A DNA stretch of 40,783 nucleotides, taken from NCBI GenBank assembly GCA_964509685.1, contig CAZDYQ010000019.1:1-40783 (forward strand), in the 5' to 3' direction. The translations under genes were made by a program, and so were the position numbers. The DNA is from JAMLIN01 sp964509685 (GTDB lineage Bacteria; Pseudomonadota; Gammaproteobacteria; Burkholderiales; Burkholderiaceae_E). Positions 24,435 through 32,829 of the stretch are shown one piece after another; position 1 is the stretch's first letter; every line of letters starts with the position of its first letter. The notes below the pieces were generated by a model that was not told where the DNA came from, searched no databases, and saw nothing but the letters and a program-made list of their open reading frames with translations.

Positions 24435-24829
24435 AGTTCAGTATCCAGCATGCCCGCGATGCCGAGTTCCGTGCCGACGGCCTGCGCGAGTACTTCGAGT
24501 ATCGCGACCTCGGCATCAGGGACGCGACGAACGGCCATGCCGTCATGCACGTGATCCGGGCCCGCAAGGGCACCAATGCCACCGGCGAATGGCATCGCCA
24601 CGAGGTCGGCCTGCAGCTCGTCTACGTGCTGCGCGGCTGGGCACGCTTCGAGTACGAGGGCGTCGGCGAGGTCCTGATGGAGGCGGGCACCTGCGTGCAC
24701 CAGCCACCGGGCATCCGGCACCGGGAACTCGCGCACTCCGAGGACTTCGAAGTGCTGGAGATCGTGACGCCCGCCGACTTCAGGACCGAGTCGGTACCGC
24801 CGCCTCCAGGGACGGCAGGGGCTCGCTGA
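24431..24829 (+). CDS. Small cupin-domain protein
   Basis: This 132-residue single-domain cupin has motif 1 GEWHRHEVGLQLVYVLRGWA (metal-binding His pair and Glu/Gln positions) and motif 2 EAGTCVHQPPGIRHRELAH. Such proteins are metal-dependent isomerases, dioxygenases or sensors. It overlaps the hydrolase stop by four bases, so the two work in one pathway, probably ring or lactone breakdown. Its last 50 bases are also coding for the convergent acyltransferase gene on the opposite strand. Confidence 0.85.
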   Translation: MKFSIQHARDAEFRADGLREYFEYRDLGIRDATNGHAVMHVIRARKGTNATGEWHRHEVGLQLVYVLRGWARFEYEGVGEVLMEAGTCVHQPPGIRHRELAHSEDFEVLEIVTPADFRTESVPPPPGTAGAR

Positions 24830-25724
24830 CGCGCTCCCCGAGCAGCTCGCCGATCAGGGCGTCCTTCTCGGCCCATCGGGCCGCCTGCCAGCGGTGCACC
24901 GCCTTGCGCAGGCGCGCGTCGGCGATCGGGTCGCCGCCTAGCAGCTCCGGCGGCACTTCCAGCCGGCGCACCCGCACGACGATGCGCGGCACCCGGCCGC
25001 ACAGGAACTGCCAGAACGTCGGCGCGCCGCCCGGATAGACGATCGTCACGTCGAGGAAGGAACGGAACTGCTCGCCGAGCACCGCGAGCGACAGCGCGAG
25101 CGCGCCCGCCTTCGGTCGCAGCAGGTGCCGGTAGGGCGAGCGCTGGGCCGCGTGCTTCTGCGCCGTGAACCGGGTCCCCTCGGGGAAGTTCATCACGCTG
25201 GTGGGCACGAGGGCGAACTTCTGGCAGGCGCGTCGTGAGGTCTCGAGGTCCTCGAAGCGCTTCTCGGGATGCTCGCGCAGGTAGGCGTCCGAGTGCCGGC
25301 GCATGAACGGGAAGCCGAGCGCCCACCAGGCGAGCCCCATGAAGGGCACCCAGATCAGCTCGTGCTTGAGGAAGAACTTGAGCAGCGGGATGCGCCCGTT
25401 CAGCACATGTTGCAGCACGAAGATGTCGACCCAGGTCTGGTGGTTGGCGCTCACCATGTACCAGCCGTTGGGGTCGAGTCCTTCCACGCCCTCCACATCC
25501 CATTCGGTGCGCTGGGTGAGACGCATCCAGGCGCTGTTGCCGGAGATCCAGAGGCTAGCGACCCGGTTGAGCAGGGGATCGAGGCGCCGGCGCACGGACT
25601 CGAACGGCAGGACCAGGCGCACCAGCGCCAGCACGAAGAGGATCGACGTCCACAGCAGGACGTTGAGGACGAGCAGGATGGCGGCGACGATGCCGCGTGC
25701 GGTCGGCGGGAGGAAACTGAACAT
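24780..25724 (-). CDS. Lysophospholipid/1-acyl-glycerol-3-phosphate acyltransferase family protein (YihG-like)
   Basis: This 314-residue membrane-bound acyltransferase has an N-terminal hydrophobic anchor (about 10-40), the HX4D catalytic motif NHQTWVD with His95 and Asp100, and the glycerol-phosphate site NFPEGTR (179-185). Order and length match the YihG group of PlsC-related enzymes, which alter acyl composition of phospholipids. It probably acts at the inner face of the inner membrane. Its 3' end overlaps the convergent cupin gene by 50 bases. I see no partner gene. Confidence 0.88.
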   Translation of the reverse strand: MFSFLPPTARGIVAAILLVLNVLLWTSILFVLALVRLVLPFESVRRRLDPLLNRVASLWISGNSAWMRLTQRTEWDVEGVEGLDPNGWYMVSANHQTWVDIFVLQHVLNGRIPLLKFFLKHELIWVPFMGLAWWALGFPFMRRHSDAYLREHPEKRFEDLETSRRACQKFALVPTSVMNFPEGTRFTAQKHAAQRSPYRHLLRPKAGALALSLAVLGEQFRSFLDVTIVYPGGAPTFWQFLCGRVPRIVVRVRRLEVPPELLGGDPIADARLRKAVHRWQAARWAEKDALIGELLGERVSEPLPSLEAAVPTRS

Positions 25725-25799
25725 CTGGGGTGTGGCGGTCCTTGCGACAGCCTGGGAGGATCGTTGCCGATGGTAGCGCGTTTCGCGAGGCCCCCGGCT

Positions 25800-26591
25800 T
25801 CAGGCGAGCCAGCGCTTGCGACGACGATAGTGCTTGACCGCGTGGTAGTCGATCTTGCCGGTGCCCCCGAGGTAGAACTCCTGCACGTCGGGATTGCGCC
25901 TGAGGGCGTCGGCGCTGCCGCTCATCACGATGTTGCCGTTCTCGATCAGGTAGGCGCGGTCCACGATGTCGAGCGCGGCCTTGGCGTTCTGCTCGACGAG
26001 CAGCACGCTGGTGCGCCGCTCGCGGTTGATCTTGCGAATGATCTCGAAGATTTCCTGCACGAGGAAGGGCGCCAGGCCGAGGGACGGCTCGTCGAGCATG
26101 ATCAGCCGCGGCTCGGTCATCAGCGCGCGGGCGATAGCGAGCATCTGCTGCTCGCCCCCCGAGAGGTAGCCGGCCTTGGTGCGCCCGCGCTCGGCCAGGC
26201 GTGGGAAGTAGGTGTAGGCCTGGTCGCGCAGCTCGGCGAAGCTGGTCTTCGCGTGGCGGCCCGGATAGGCGGCGAGCAGGTTGTCGTCGGGCGTCAGGTG
26301 CTCGAAGACCCGCCGGCCCTCGAGCACGTGCACGAGGCCCATGCGGACCCGGTGCGGCGGGCTCAGCGGGACGATGTCCTCGCCGGCGAAGTGGATCTGG
26401 CCGCGCCGCACGGCCCCGCGCTCGGGCGCCAGCAGTCCGCTGATCGTCTTGAGCGTGGTGGACTTGCCGGCGCCGTTGGCGCCGAGGAGGGCGACCATGC
26501 TGCCCTCCTCGACATCCAGCGAGACTCCCTTGATGGCGAGGAACACCCGGTCGTAGGCGACCTCGACATTGTTGAGGGAGAGCAGGCTCAC
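25800..26591 (-). CDS. livF: Second HAAT-type ABC transporter ATP-binding protein (LivF-like)
   Basis: This 263-residue ATPase has Walker A GANGAGKS at 37-44, signature LSGGEQQM, Walker B LIMLDEPSLGLAP and the LivF-typical LLVEQNAKAAL H-loop segment with Gln where many ABC ATPases have His, as is normal for LivF. The basic C-terminus HYRRRKRWLA is an extension seen in homologues co-located with acyl-CoA ligases. I set the start at GTG 26591, which shares four bases (GTGA) with the binding-protein stop; the ATG-started upstream extension to 26684 has no LivF similarity. It is the last gene of the second HAAT operon. Confidence 0.92.
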   Translation of the reverse strand: MSLLSLNNVEVAYDRVFLAIKGVSLDVEEGSMVALLGANGAGKSTTLKTISGLLAPERGAVRRGQIHFAGEDIVPLSPPHRVRMGLVHVLEGRRVFEHLTPDDNLLAAYPGRHAKTSFAELRDQAYTYFPRLAERGRTKAGYLSGGEQQMLAIARALMTEPRLIMLDEPSLGLAPFLVQEIFEIIRKINRERRTSVLLVEQNAKAALDIVDRAYLIENGNIVMSGSADALRRNPDVQEFYLGGTGKIDYHAVKHYRRRKRWLA

Positions 26592-27841
26592 TTCTTGGCC
26601 GCCTCTTCCTTGACGAGCTTCCAGACCAGGTCCTGCTCGGCGTTGTACCAGTCGGTGAGCGGCGCCCACTTCTGGCCGTCCCATTCGGAGATCCGGCCCA
26701 TGCCACCGCCCTGGTGGTCCTCGGCCGTGAGCGTGAGCGGGGGCATCAGGCCGTCGGCATCGAATCCCTGGAGCATTTCCAGCCCGGCCTTGAGCTTCTC
26801 GCCGGTGAGCGGCGCGCCGGACTTCGCGAGCGCGCGGCGAGCCGCCTCGACCGGGATCGCCATGCTGGCCACCCCGATGTTGTAGTAGGTGTTGCCCACG
26901 ATCGCGCGGTCGCCGCTGCCGTTGCCCGGCTCGACCACCTTTTCGATGATCCGCTGCACGAGCTTCTGGTCCGTGCCCGGGTTGACCAGGGTGACGCGCT
27001 TGACGCCGACCGCCGTGTTACCGGCGAAGGACTTCATGTCGGTGTCGGAGATCCAGACCACCGAGTACACGCTCTTCGGCGATATCCCGTTGCTGATGGC
27101 GCCGCGGATCGACACCGCCTGGCCGGGGCCGGCGCCCCAGATGATCACCGCGTCGGGCCGGAAGCGGCGCACCTCGGTCCAGGTCGCCGCCTGCTCCGTG
27201 CCCGGCACGGGATAGGGGAAGAGCTGGAGCTTGTAGCCCTTCGCCGGGGCCAGGGCCTCGAGCAGGGCGATCGGCTCCTTGCCGAACGGCGAGTCGATGT
27301 GCACGAAGGCGATCTTCTTGTCCTTCAGCCCGCCGCCGTGCTGGTCGATGTACTGCAGCAGCAGGGCCGCCTGCGACCGGTAGATGGCCGCGCAGGGGAA
27401 GATGTACGGGAAGGCGGTGCCGTCGATGGCGTCGGCGCGGCCGTGCGCGAAGGTGATCATCGGCACGCGGTCGGCGTTGGCCCGGGGCATCACCGCGTTG
27501 GCCACCGGGGTGCTCAGGAAGTCGAAGAAGATGTTCCCGTCCTGCAGGGCCTCGTTGTAGAGCGCGATGCCCTGCTGCGGATGGCTGGCGTGGTCCTTGA
27601 TGGTGAGCTGGATCGGGTGCCCGTCGATGCCGCCCTCGGCGTTCACGAGCCGGACATAGTCCTGCTGGCCCTGGCTGTACTCCGACGTCACGAAGGTGTA
27701 GACGCGGGTGAAGTCCATCAGGGTGGCGAACTTGATCGGGTCCTTGCCCTGGGCGAGCACCCGCCGGCCGGGCAGGCCGAGGGCAACGGCTGCGGTGGCG
27801 GCCAGGCCGCTTCCAAGCAGGGTTCGGCGTATCGGTTTCAT
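26588..27841 (-). CDS. ABC transporter substrate-binding protein (HAAT family), second system
   Basis: This 417-residue periplasmic binding protein starts MKPIRRTLLGSGLAATAAVALG, a twin-arginine-like or Sec signal with cleavage expected after VLA near residue 30. The mature part begins DPIKFATLMDFTRVYTFV. It belongs to the two-lobe type I fold. The ligand is not known. Aromatic motifs and the neighbouring CoA ligase suggest a carboxylic acid, aromatic or aliphatic, more than an amino acid. GAGGAG lies upstream of the ATG. It lies after the permease genes and before livF, so its gene order differs from the first HAAT operon. Confidence 0.9.
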   Translation of the reverse strand: MKPIRRTLLGSGLAATAAVALGLPGRRVLAQGKDPIKFATLMDFTRVYTFVTSEYSQGQQDYVRLVNAEGGIDGHPIQLTIKDHASHPQQGIALYNEALQDGNIFFDFLSTPVANAVMPRANADRVPMITFAHGRADAIDGTAFPYIFPCAAIYRSQAALLLQYIDQHGGGLKDKKIAFVHIDSPFGKEPIALLEALAPAKGYKLQLFPYPVPGTEQAATWTEVRRFRPDAVIIWGAGPGQAVSIRGAISNGISPKSVYSVVWISDTDMKSFAGNTAVGVKRVTLVNPGTDQKLVQRIIEKVVEPGNGSGDRAIVGNTYYNIGVASMAIPVEAARRALAKSGAPLTGEKLKAGLEMLQGFDADGLMPPLTLTAEDHQGGGMGRISEWDGQKWAPLTDWYNAEQDLVWKLVKEEAAKK

Positions 27842-27881
27842 CGCGGGTCTCCTCTTGTGGACAGCGAGTGCCAGAGCCTCG

Positions 27882-28955
27882 TCAGCTCTGGGTGTGCCGG
27901 AATGGCCAGACGAGAAAGTACTTGCGGACGTTGTCGTAGATCTTCGCCAGCCCGAGCGGTTCGTAGAGCAGGAAGCCGATGATCATGGCGCCGTAGAGCA
28001 TCAGCGGGATGTGCGCCATCAGGGAGGCCGAGATGTCCAGCCAGCCCGCGTTGACCAGCGAGGCGATGAAGTTGAGCAGGACGATCGGCACCAGCAGCAC
28101 GAAGCCGGCGCCGAAGAAGGCGCCGATCACGCTGCCGAGGCCGCCCACGAGCACCATCGCGACCAGCTCGATCGTGACGTTGAAGCTGAACTGCTCGGGC
28201 GTGACCGCCTGGTAGAAGCAGAAAGCGAGGATCGCGCCCGTCACGCCCCCCAGGAAGGAGCTGGTGAAGAAGGCGAGCAGCTTGTACTTGAAGATGTTGA
28301 CGCCGATCACCGCGGCGGCGAAGTCCTTGTCGCGCACGGCCACCAGCGCCCTGCCGAAGCTGGTGCGCTTGATGTTCAGCACGAGCATCGTGACGATCGC
28401 CACCCACAGCAGCACCACGTAATAGCGGGGATAGAGCCCGTCCAGCGGCACGAACAGGAAGCTCACCCGCGGCGTCTGGAGCGTGGCCACCGCGCCGCCC
28501 GAGATCGCGGTCACGTTCACGATCACCCAGTCCACGAGGAACTGCATCGCGACGGTCGCCATCACCAGGTAGAGCCCCTTGACCCGCAGCGCCGCCGCGC
28601 CGAACACGCAGCCGATGATGGCCGCGAGCAGCCCGGCGCCCACCAGGGCCAGCTCGAACGGCACCCCGGCCCGAGCCAGGTGGATGCTGGTGTAGGCGCC
28701 GATCGCCAGCACGGCGGCATAGCCGAAATGGAGCTGGCCCGCGATACCCATCAGCAGGGTGAGGGACAGGGTGGCGGCGCTGAAGACGAGCCACGGCAGC
28801 ACGTAGCTCGAGAGATAGACGGTCGGCATGTAGAGCGGGGCGGCGAGCGCCAGCAGCGCCACGCCGATCACCTGCCACCGGTCCGCCGGCACGGGCCACA
28901 GCTGCCGCGCCGACTCGTAGCGCGTGTGATGGACTCCGGAGAGGCGGTAGAACAT
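27882..28955 (-). CDS. livM: HAAT-type ABC transporter permease LivM, second system
   Basis: This 357-residue inner-membrane permease has about ten hydrophobic segments. It carries the family block MGIAGQLHFGYAAVLAIGAYTS and the cytoplasmic coupling segment RTSFGRALVAVRDKDFAAAVIGVN. The C-terminus LLYEPLGLAKIYDNVRKYF is typical of LivM. It starts three bases after the livH stop and is followed after 40 bases by the binding protein gene. Together with LivH2 it forms the pore. Confidence 0.92.
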   Translation of the reverse strand: MFYRLSGVHHTRYESARQLWPVPADRWQVIGVALLALAAPLYMPTVYLSSYVLPWLVFSAATLSLTLLMGIAGQLHFGYAAVLAIGAYTSIHLARAGVPFELALVGAGLLAAIIGCVFGAAALRVKGLYLVMATVAMQFLVDWVIVNVTAISGGAVATLQTPRVSFLFVPLDGLYPRYYVVLLWVAIVTMLVLNIKRTSFGRALVAVRDKDFAAAVIGVNIFKYKLLAFFTSSFLGGVTGAILAFCFYQAVTPEQFSFNVTIELVAMVLVGGLGSVIGAFFGAGFVLLVPIVLLNFIASLVNAGWLDISASLMAHIPLMLYGAMIIGFLLYEPLGLAKIYDNVRKYFLVWPFRHTQS

Positions 28956-28958
28956 GCG

Positions 28959-29837
28959 CTAGATCCTCTCGATGTCTTCGCGGCCGAAGATGCCGTAGGG
29001 GCGGATCAGGATGGTCAGGAGGATGATCACCGAGGTCACCACGTCGCGGGTGCTCCCGCCGACGAGGGAATCCACGTAGCCGGGAATCACGCTGCCGAGG
29101 ACGCCGACCAGGATCCCGGCCACCAGGACCCCGACGATGCTGTCCAGGCCGCCCAGGATCACCACCGCCACCGCCGGGAAGAGCAGGCTCGTGAGGGACC
29201 AGTCCACGCCCTGGACCGCGCCCCAGAACGTGCCGGCCGCCACGGCGCAGATGCCGGCGAGCCCCCACGACACCGCGACCGCCTGTTCCACGGAGATCCC
29301 GACCGACCAGCTCGCCACGTGGTCGTCCGACACGGCGCGCAGCTTCGTCCCCAGCCGCGTGCGGAAGAAAAGCAGGGCGAACGCGATCAGCACGAGGGCG
29401 ATGACCCCCCCGAGCAGGTAGGCGCGGTTGACGAAGACGTCGCCCCAGACGACCGGGGCGATGTCGATGCCGAGGTCCAGGTGCTTGGGCGTGGTGCCGA
29501 GCACGCCGGGGGCGAGCCCGCGCAGGAAGATGTCCAGCCCGAGCGTGAGCATCACGATCATGATGATCGGCTGGCCGACCATCTTGCGCAGCAGCAGCCG
29601 TTCCGCCAGCAGGCCGAAGGCGAACATCACCACGAAGCCGACCGCCATGGCGACGTAGGTCTGCAGCCCGGCGGAGGTGAGCAGCCACACGACGTAGCCG
29701 CCGACCATCACCATGGCGCCCTGGGAGAAGTTGAGCACGCTGGAGGACTTGTAGATCAGCACGATGCCCAGGGCGACCATGCTGTACATGAGCCCGGTCA
29801 GGGCGCCGTTGACCAGCAGTTCGAGGAAGTAGCTCAT
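28959..29837 (-). CDS. livH: HAAT-type ABC transporter permease LivH, second system
   Basis: This 292-residue permease has the LivH N-terminal pattern GALTGLMYSMVALGIVLIYK...LNFSQGAMVMVGG and the cytoplasmic loop RTRLGTKLRAVSDDHVASWSVGI. C-terminal segment LLTILIRPYGIFG matches the family. ATG 29837 overlaps the acyl-CoA ligase stop by four bases. The 654-residue upstream open frame is a shadow of that ligase. Confidence 0.92.
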   Translation of the reverse strand: MSYFLELLVNGALTGLMYSMVALGIVLIYKSSSVLNFSQGAMVMVGGYVVWLLTSAGLQTYVAMAVGFVVMFAFGLLAERLLLRKMVGQPIIMIVMLTLGLDIFLRGLAPGVLGTTPKHLDLGIDIAPVVWGDVFVNRAYLLGGVIALVLIAFALLFFRTRLGTKLRAVSDDHVASWSVGISVEQAVAVSWGLAGICAVAAGTFWGAVQGVDWSLTSLLFPAVAVVILGGLDSIVGVLVAGILVGVLGSVIPGYVDSLVGGSTRDVVTSVIILLTILIRPYGIFGREDIERI

Positions 29838-31795
29838 GCGCTCGCCCCCGCCGCGGTTGCCGTCGCCACGTCGCGGATGGCGAGCTCCCGCTTCAGTACG
29901 CCGGATGCCCCGGTCTCGTAGGTGATCCGCGCCTCGAACTCGATCGAGTCGCGGCCATCGTAGAGGGCGTCGATGATCTCGCGGTAGTGATCGTCGATCA
30001 CGTTGCGCCGCAACTTGCGGGTGCGGGTCACCTCGCCGTCGTCCGGGTCGAATTCCTTGTGCAGGTTGACGAAGCGGCGGATCCGGGTCCCCTCCGGCAG
30101 CGTGGCATTGACCTCCGCCACGATGCCGCCGACCAGGTCGTAGACCGGCGGCTGCTGGGACAGGTCCGCGAACGAGGTGTACGGGATGCCGCGCTCCTGC
30201 GCCCAGTGTCCCACCGCCTCCCAGTCGATGACGACCAGGGCGGCGAGGAAGTCGCGCCCGGCGCCGAGCACGCAGGCATCCTTGATGTACTGGCTGAACT
30301 TCAGCCGGTTCTCGATGTAGGTCGGGATGAAGCGTTCCTGCCGGCGGGTGTGCACCACCTCGGACACCCGCCCGAGCACCACGAGCTGGCCGTCGTCCTC
30401 GAGGTAGCCGGCGTCGCCCGTGTGCAGCCAGCCGTCGCGCAGCGCCTGCGCCGTGGCCTGCGGGTCGTTGTAGTAGCCGTCGAACACGTTGCCGCCGCGC
30501 ACGAGGATCTCGCCCTCGTCGCTGATGCGCACCTCCACGCCCGGGAACGGCACGCCGACCGTGTGCAGCTTCACCGTGTCGCTGCCCTGCGCGGCGCACA
30601 GCGCCGAGTTCTCGGTCTGCCCGTAGAACTGGCGCAGGTTCAGGCCCAGGGCGCGGAAGAAGAGGAAGACCTCCTCGCCGATGGCCTCGCCCGCGGTGTA
30701 GGGATGCCGGGCGCGCACCAGGCCGAGCTGGTCCTTGATGGGGCCGTAGACGAGCAGTTCCCCCACCGCCCGGCCGAGCCGCTGCAGCAAGGTGGGCCGC
30801 TCGCCCTGCAACCGCCGGCGCTCGAGCTCGATCGCAAAGGGCATGAAGCGCTGGTAGAGCCAGCGCTTGAGCGGGCTGGACTCGTCGATTCCCACCTGGA
30901 TGCGGGTGAGCATCGTGGACCACGCCCGCGGGGAGGTGAAGTACACCGTGGGCGCGATCTCGCGCAGGTCGTGCTGGACCGTCTCCTGCTTCTCGGGGAT
31001 GTTGACGGAAAAGCGCAGCGCGAGCGCCGCGGCGATGGTGAAGATGAAGTCGCCCACCCAGGCGATGGGCATGTACGCCATGTGGACCTCGCCCTCGCCG
31101 AAGTAGCCGGCGGCCGCGGCGCTTCGCACGGCGAAGAGCACGTGGCGGTGCTTGAGGGGAATGCCCTTGGGCGCTCCCGTGGTGCCGGAGGAATGCAGCA
31201 GCACGGCGATGTCGTCCGGGCCGGGCCGCCCGAGCAGCCCGGCCTCGAGCCCCGCCTCGTCGCGCAGGCGCGCCCGGCCCCGGTCCACCAGCTCGGTGAA
31301 GGCGATCACGCCTTCGGGCGTGCGGCCGGCGAGCCCGCGGGGGTCGTCGTACACGATCCAGCGCAGGCCGTCGTAGCGATCGCGCAGGTCGAGCAGCTTG
31401 TCCACCTGCTCCTGGTCCTCGGCAATCGCGAACCGGATGGCCTCGCGCTCGAGCTGTCCGAGGAGCTGGTCCGGGGTGAAGTCGGGGTAGGCCGGCGACG
31501 GCACGGCGCGCAGCGTGATCGCACCGAGCATGCCGAAGTAGAGCGCCGGCCGGTTGTCGCCGACGACGAGCACGGTGTCGCCGGGCCCGACGCCCAGGGC
31601 CTCCAGGCCGGCCGCGGCGGCGAGCACCTGGTCGAGGTATTCCCGCCAGGTGTACTCCTGCCAGATGCCGAGCGTGCGCTCGCGCATCGCGACCTCGCTG
31701 CCGCGGGTGCGGGCATTGTGCGCGAGCACCGCGACGAGGTGATCGCCGCTCGCGACGGCGGGTGCGCCGGCCGTCGACGCCTGCTCAGCCTTCAT
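29834..31795 (-). CDS. AMP-dependent acyl-CoA synthetase/ligase embedded in the HAAT operon
   Basis: This 653-residue cytoplasmic enzyme activates a carboxylic acid with ATP and CoA. The adenylation P-loop HSSGTTGAPKG is at 201-211, the A5 motif FYGQTEN in the centre, WLHTGDAGYLE with the conserved Asp, and VTRTRKLRRNVID near the C-terminus with the catalytic-lysine region. The size and the long insertion between P-loop and A5 resemble the FAA1/long-chain group. It lies between livG2 and livH2 with 11- and 4-base overlaps, so it is made together with the importer and probably traps the imported acid as its CoA ester. The substrate could be an aromatic or fatty acid. Confidence 0.9.
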   Translation of the reverse strand: MKAEQASTAGAPAVASGDHLVAVLAHNARTRGSEVAMRERTLGIWQEYTWREYLDQVLAAAAGLEALGVGPGDTVLVVGDNRPALYFGMLGAITLRAVPSPAYPDFTPDQLLGQLEREAIRFAIAEDQEQVDKLLDLRDRYDGLRWIVYDDPRGLAGRTPEGVIAFTELVDRGRARLRDEAGLEAGLLGRPGPDDIAVLLHSSGTTGAPKGIPLKHRHVLFAVRSAAAAGYFGEGEVHMAYMPIAWVGDFIFTIAAALALRFSVNIPEKQETVQHDLREIAPTVYFTSPRAWSTMLTRIQVGIDESSPLKRWLYQRFMPFAIELERRRLQGERPTLLQRLGRAVGELLVYGPIKDQLGLVRARHPYTAGEAIGEEVFLFFRALGLNLRQFYGQTENSALCAAQGSDTVKLHTVGVPFPGVEVRISDEGEILVRGGNVFDGYYNDPQATAQALRDGWLHTGDAGYLEDDGQLVVLGRVSEVVHTRRQERFIPTYIENRLKFSQYIKDACVLGAGRDFLAALVVIDWEAVGHWAQERGIPYTSFADLSQQPPVYDLVGGIVAEVNATLPEGTRIRRFVNLHKEFDPDDGEVTRTRKLRRNVIDDHYREIIDALYDGRDSIEFEARITYETGASGVLKRELAIRDVATATAAGASA

Positions 31796-32585
31796 CGCGC
31801 GGCTTCCCGATATAGGCGGCGATCACGTCCGGATGACTGATCGCCTCGCGCACCGGCCCCTCCGTGATCACGCGCCCGTTGTTGAGCACGAGGGCGCGGT
31901 CGCAGATGCCGGTGACGACGTCCATGTGGTGCTCGATGAGCAGGATCGTCAGGCCGAGCGTCTCGTGCGCATCGAGGATGAAGCGCACGATGTACTCCTT
32001 CTCCTCCTGGTTCATCCCCGCCATCGGCTCGTCGAGGATCAGCAGGCGCGGCTCGGCGGCGAGCGCGCGGGCGAGCTCCACCCGCTTCTGCATCCCCAGC
32101 GGGATCACTTCCACGGGCTCGTCGCGTACGCTCTCGAGCTGCAGGAGGTCGATGATCTCCTCGACCTTGATGCGGTGGGCGATCTCCTCCTTCTGCGCCC
32201 ACCACCAATAGAAGAGGGAGGCGAGCGCGCTGGGCCGCATGAAGATGTGGCGGCCGAGCAGGATGTTGTCGAGCACGCTCATGCCCTTGAACAGGGCGAC
32301 GTTCTGGAAGGTGCGCGCCATGCCGCGCCGGGCGACCTGGTGCGGGCTGATGCCGACGAGGGACTGGCCCTCGAACGTGATCGTGCCTTCCTGCGGGGGA
32401 TAGAAGCCGGTGATCGCGTTGATCAGCGTCGTCTTGCCGGCGCCGTTGGGCCCGACGAGGCCGTAGATCTGGCCCTTCTCGATGCCCATCGAGACATCCG
32501 CCAGCGCCTGCACGCCGCCGAAGCGGCGACTGACGTGTTCCAGCGACAGGATGAACCTGTGCCCACCGTCATGGCTCGATCGCAA
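31785..32585 (-). CDS. livG: HAAT-type ABC transporter ATP-binding protein LivG, second system (TTG start)
   Basis: This 266-residue ATPase has Walker A GPNGAGKT, the LivG-type signature IPLGMQKRVELARAL (not LSGGQ, as is usual for LivG), Walker B LLILDEPMAGMN, and the H-loop in LLIEHHMDV. The start is TTG 32585: GGAGG at 32596-32600 lies ten bases upstream and no in-frame ATG or GTG is available before the first beta strand. It is the first gene of the second HAAT operon, behind a leader of about 155 bases from a good promoter. Confidence 0.9.
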   Translation of the reverse strand: MRSSHDGGHRFILSLEHVSRRFGGVQALADVSMGIEKGQIYGLVGPNGAGKTTLINAITGFYPPQEGTITFEGQSLVGISPHQVARRGMARTFQNVALFKGMSVLDNILLGRHIFMRPSALASLFYWWWAQKEEIAHRIKVEEIIDLLQLESVRDEPVEVIPLGMQKRVELARALAAEPRLLILDEPMAGMNQEEKEYIVRFILDAHETLGLTILLIEHHMDVVTGICDRALVLNNGRVITEGPVREAISHPDVIAAYIGKPRDEG

Positions 32586-32747
32586 TTGGCTTGCGCCTCC
32601 GATGCGGACCGACTGGCAACGCGACGGCGGCCCTGCGTCGCCGCTTCGATGGGCGCGCGGGACGAGCCGTGTCTCCTCCGAAGGCCGGCATCCTCGCCGA
32701 GGGGGCTGGCGCCCGTCGCGGCTCGGGTTTCGGCCGAAGTTGCGCTA

Positions 32748-32777
32748 GCTATACTGGAGCGGATCGAGCGCTGTCAA
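32748..32777 (-). promoter_or_regulatory. Sigma70-type promoter of the second HAAT operon
   Basis: On the minus strand TTGACA (plus 32772-32777, perfect -35) is followed after 18 bases by TATAGC (plus 32748-32753). Transcription would start near 32740, giving a leader of about 155 bases before livG2. It lies only 53 bases after the glpD stop. I saw no terminator between glpD and this promoter, so read-through is possible. Confidence 0.65.
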
Positions 32778-32829
32778 CCGCGGCGAGCGCGGTGCTCCGG
32801 CCGCCCTCGCGCGCCGCGCACGTCGTTCG

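Noticed and set aside
27708..29921. 737-residue plus-strand open frame rich in Asp, Glu, His and Gln
   Set aside because: Looks acidic and disordered but is the mirror of LivM2 and LivH2 membrane segments.
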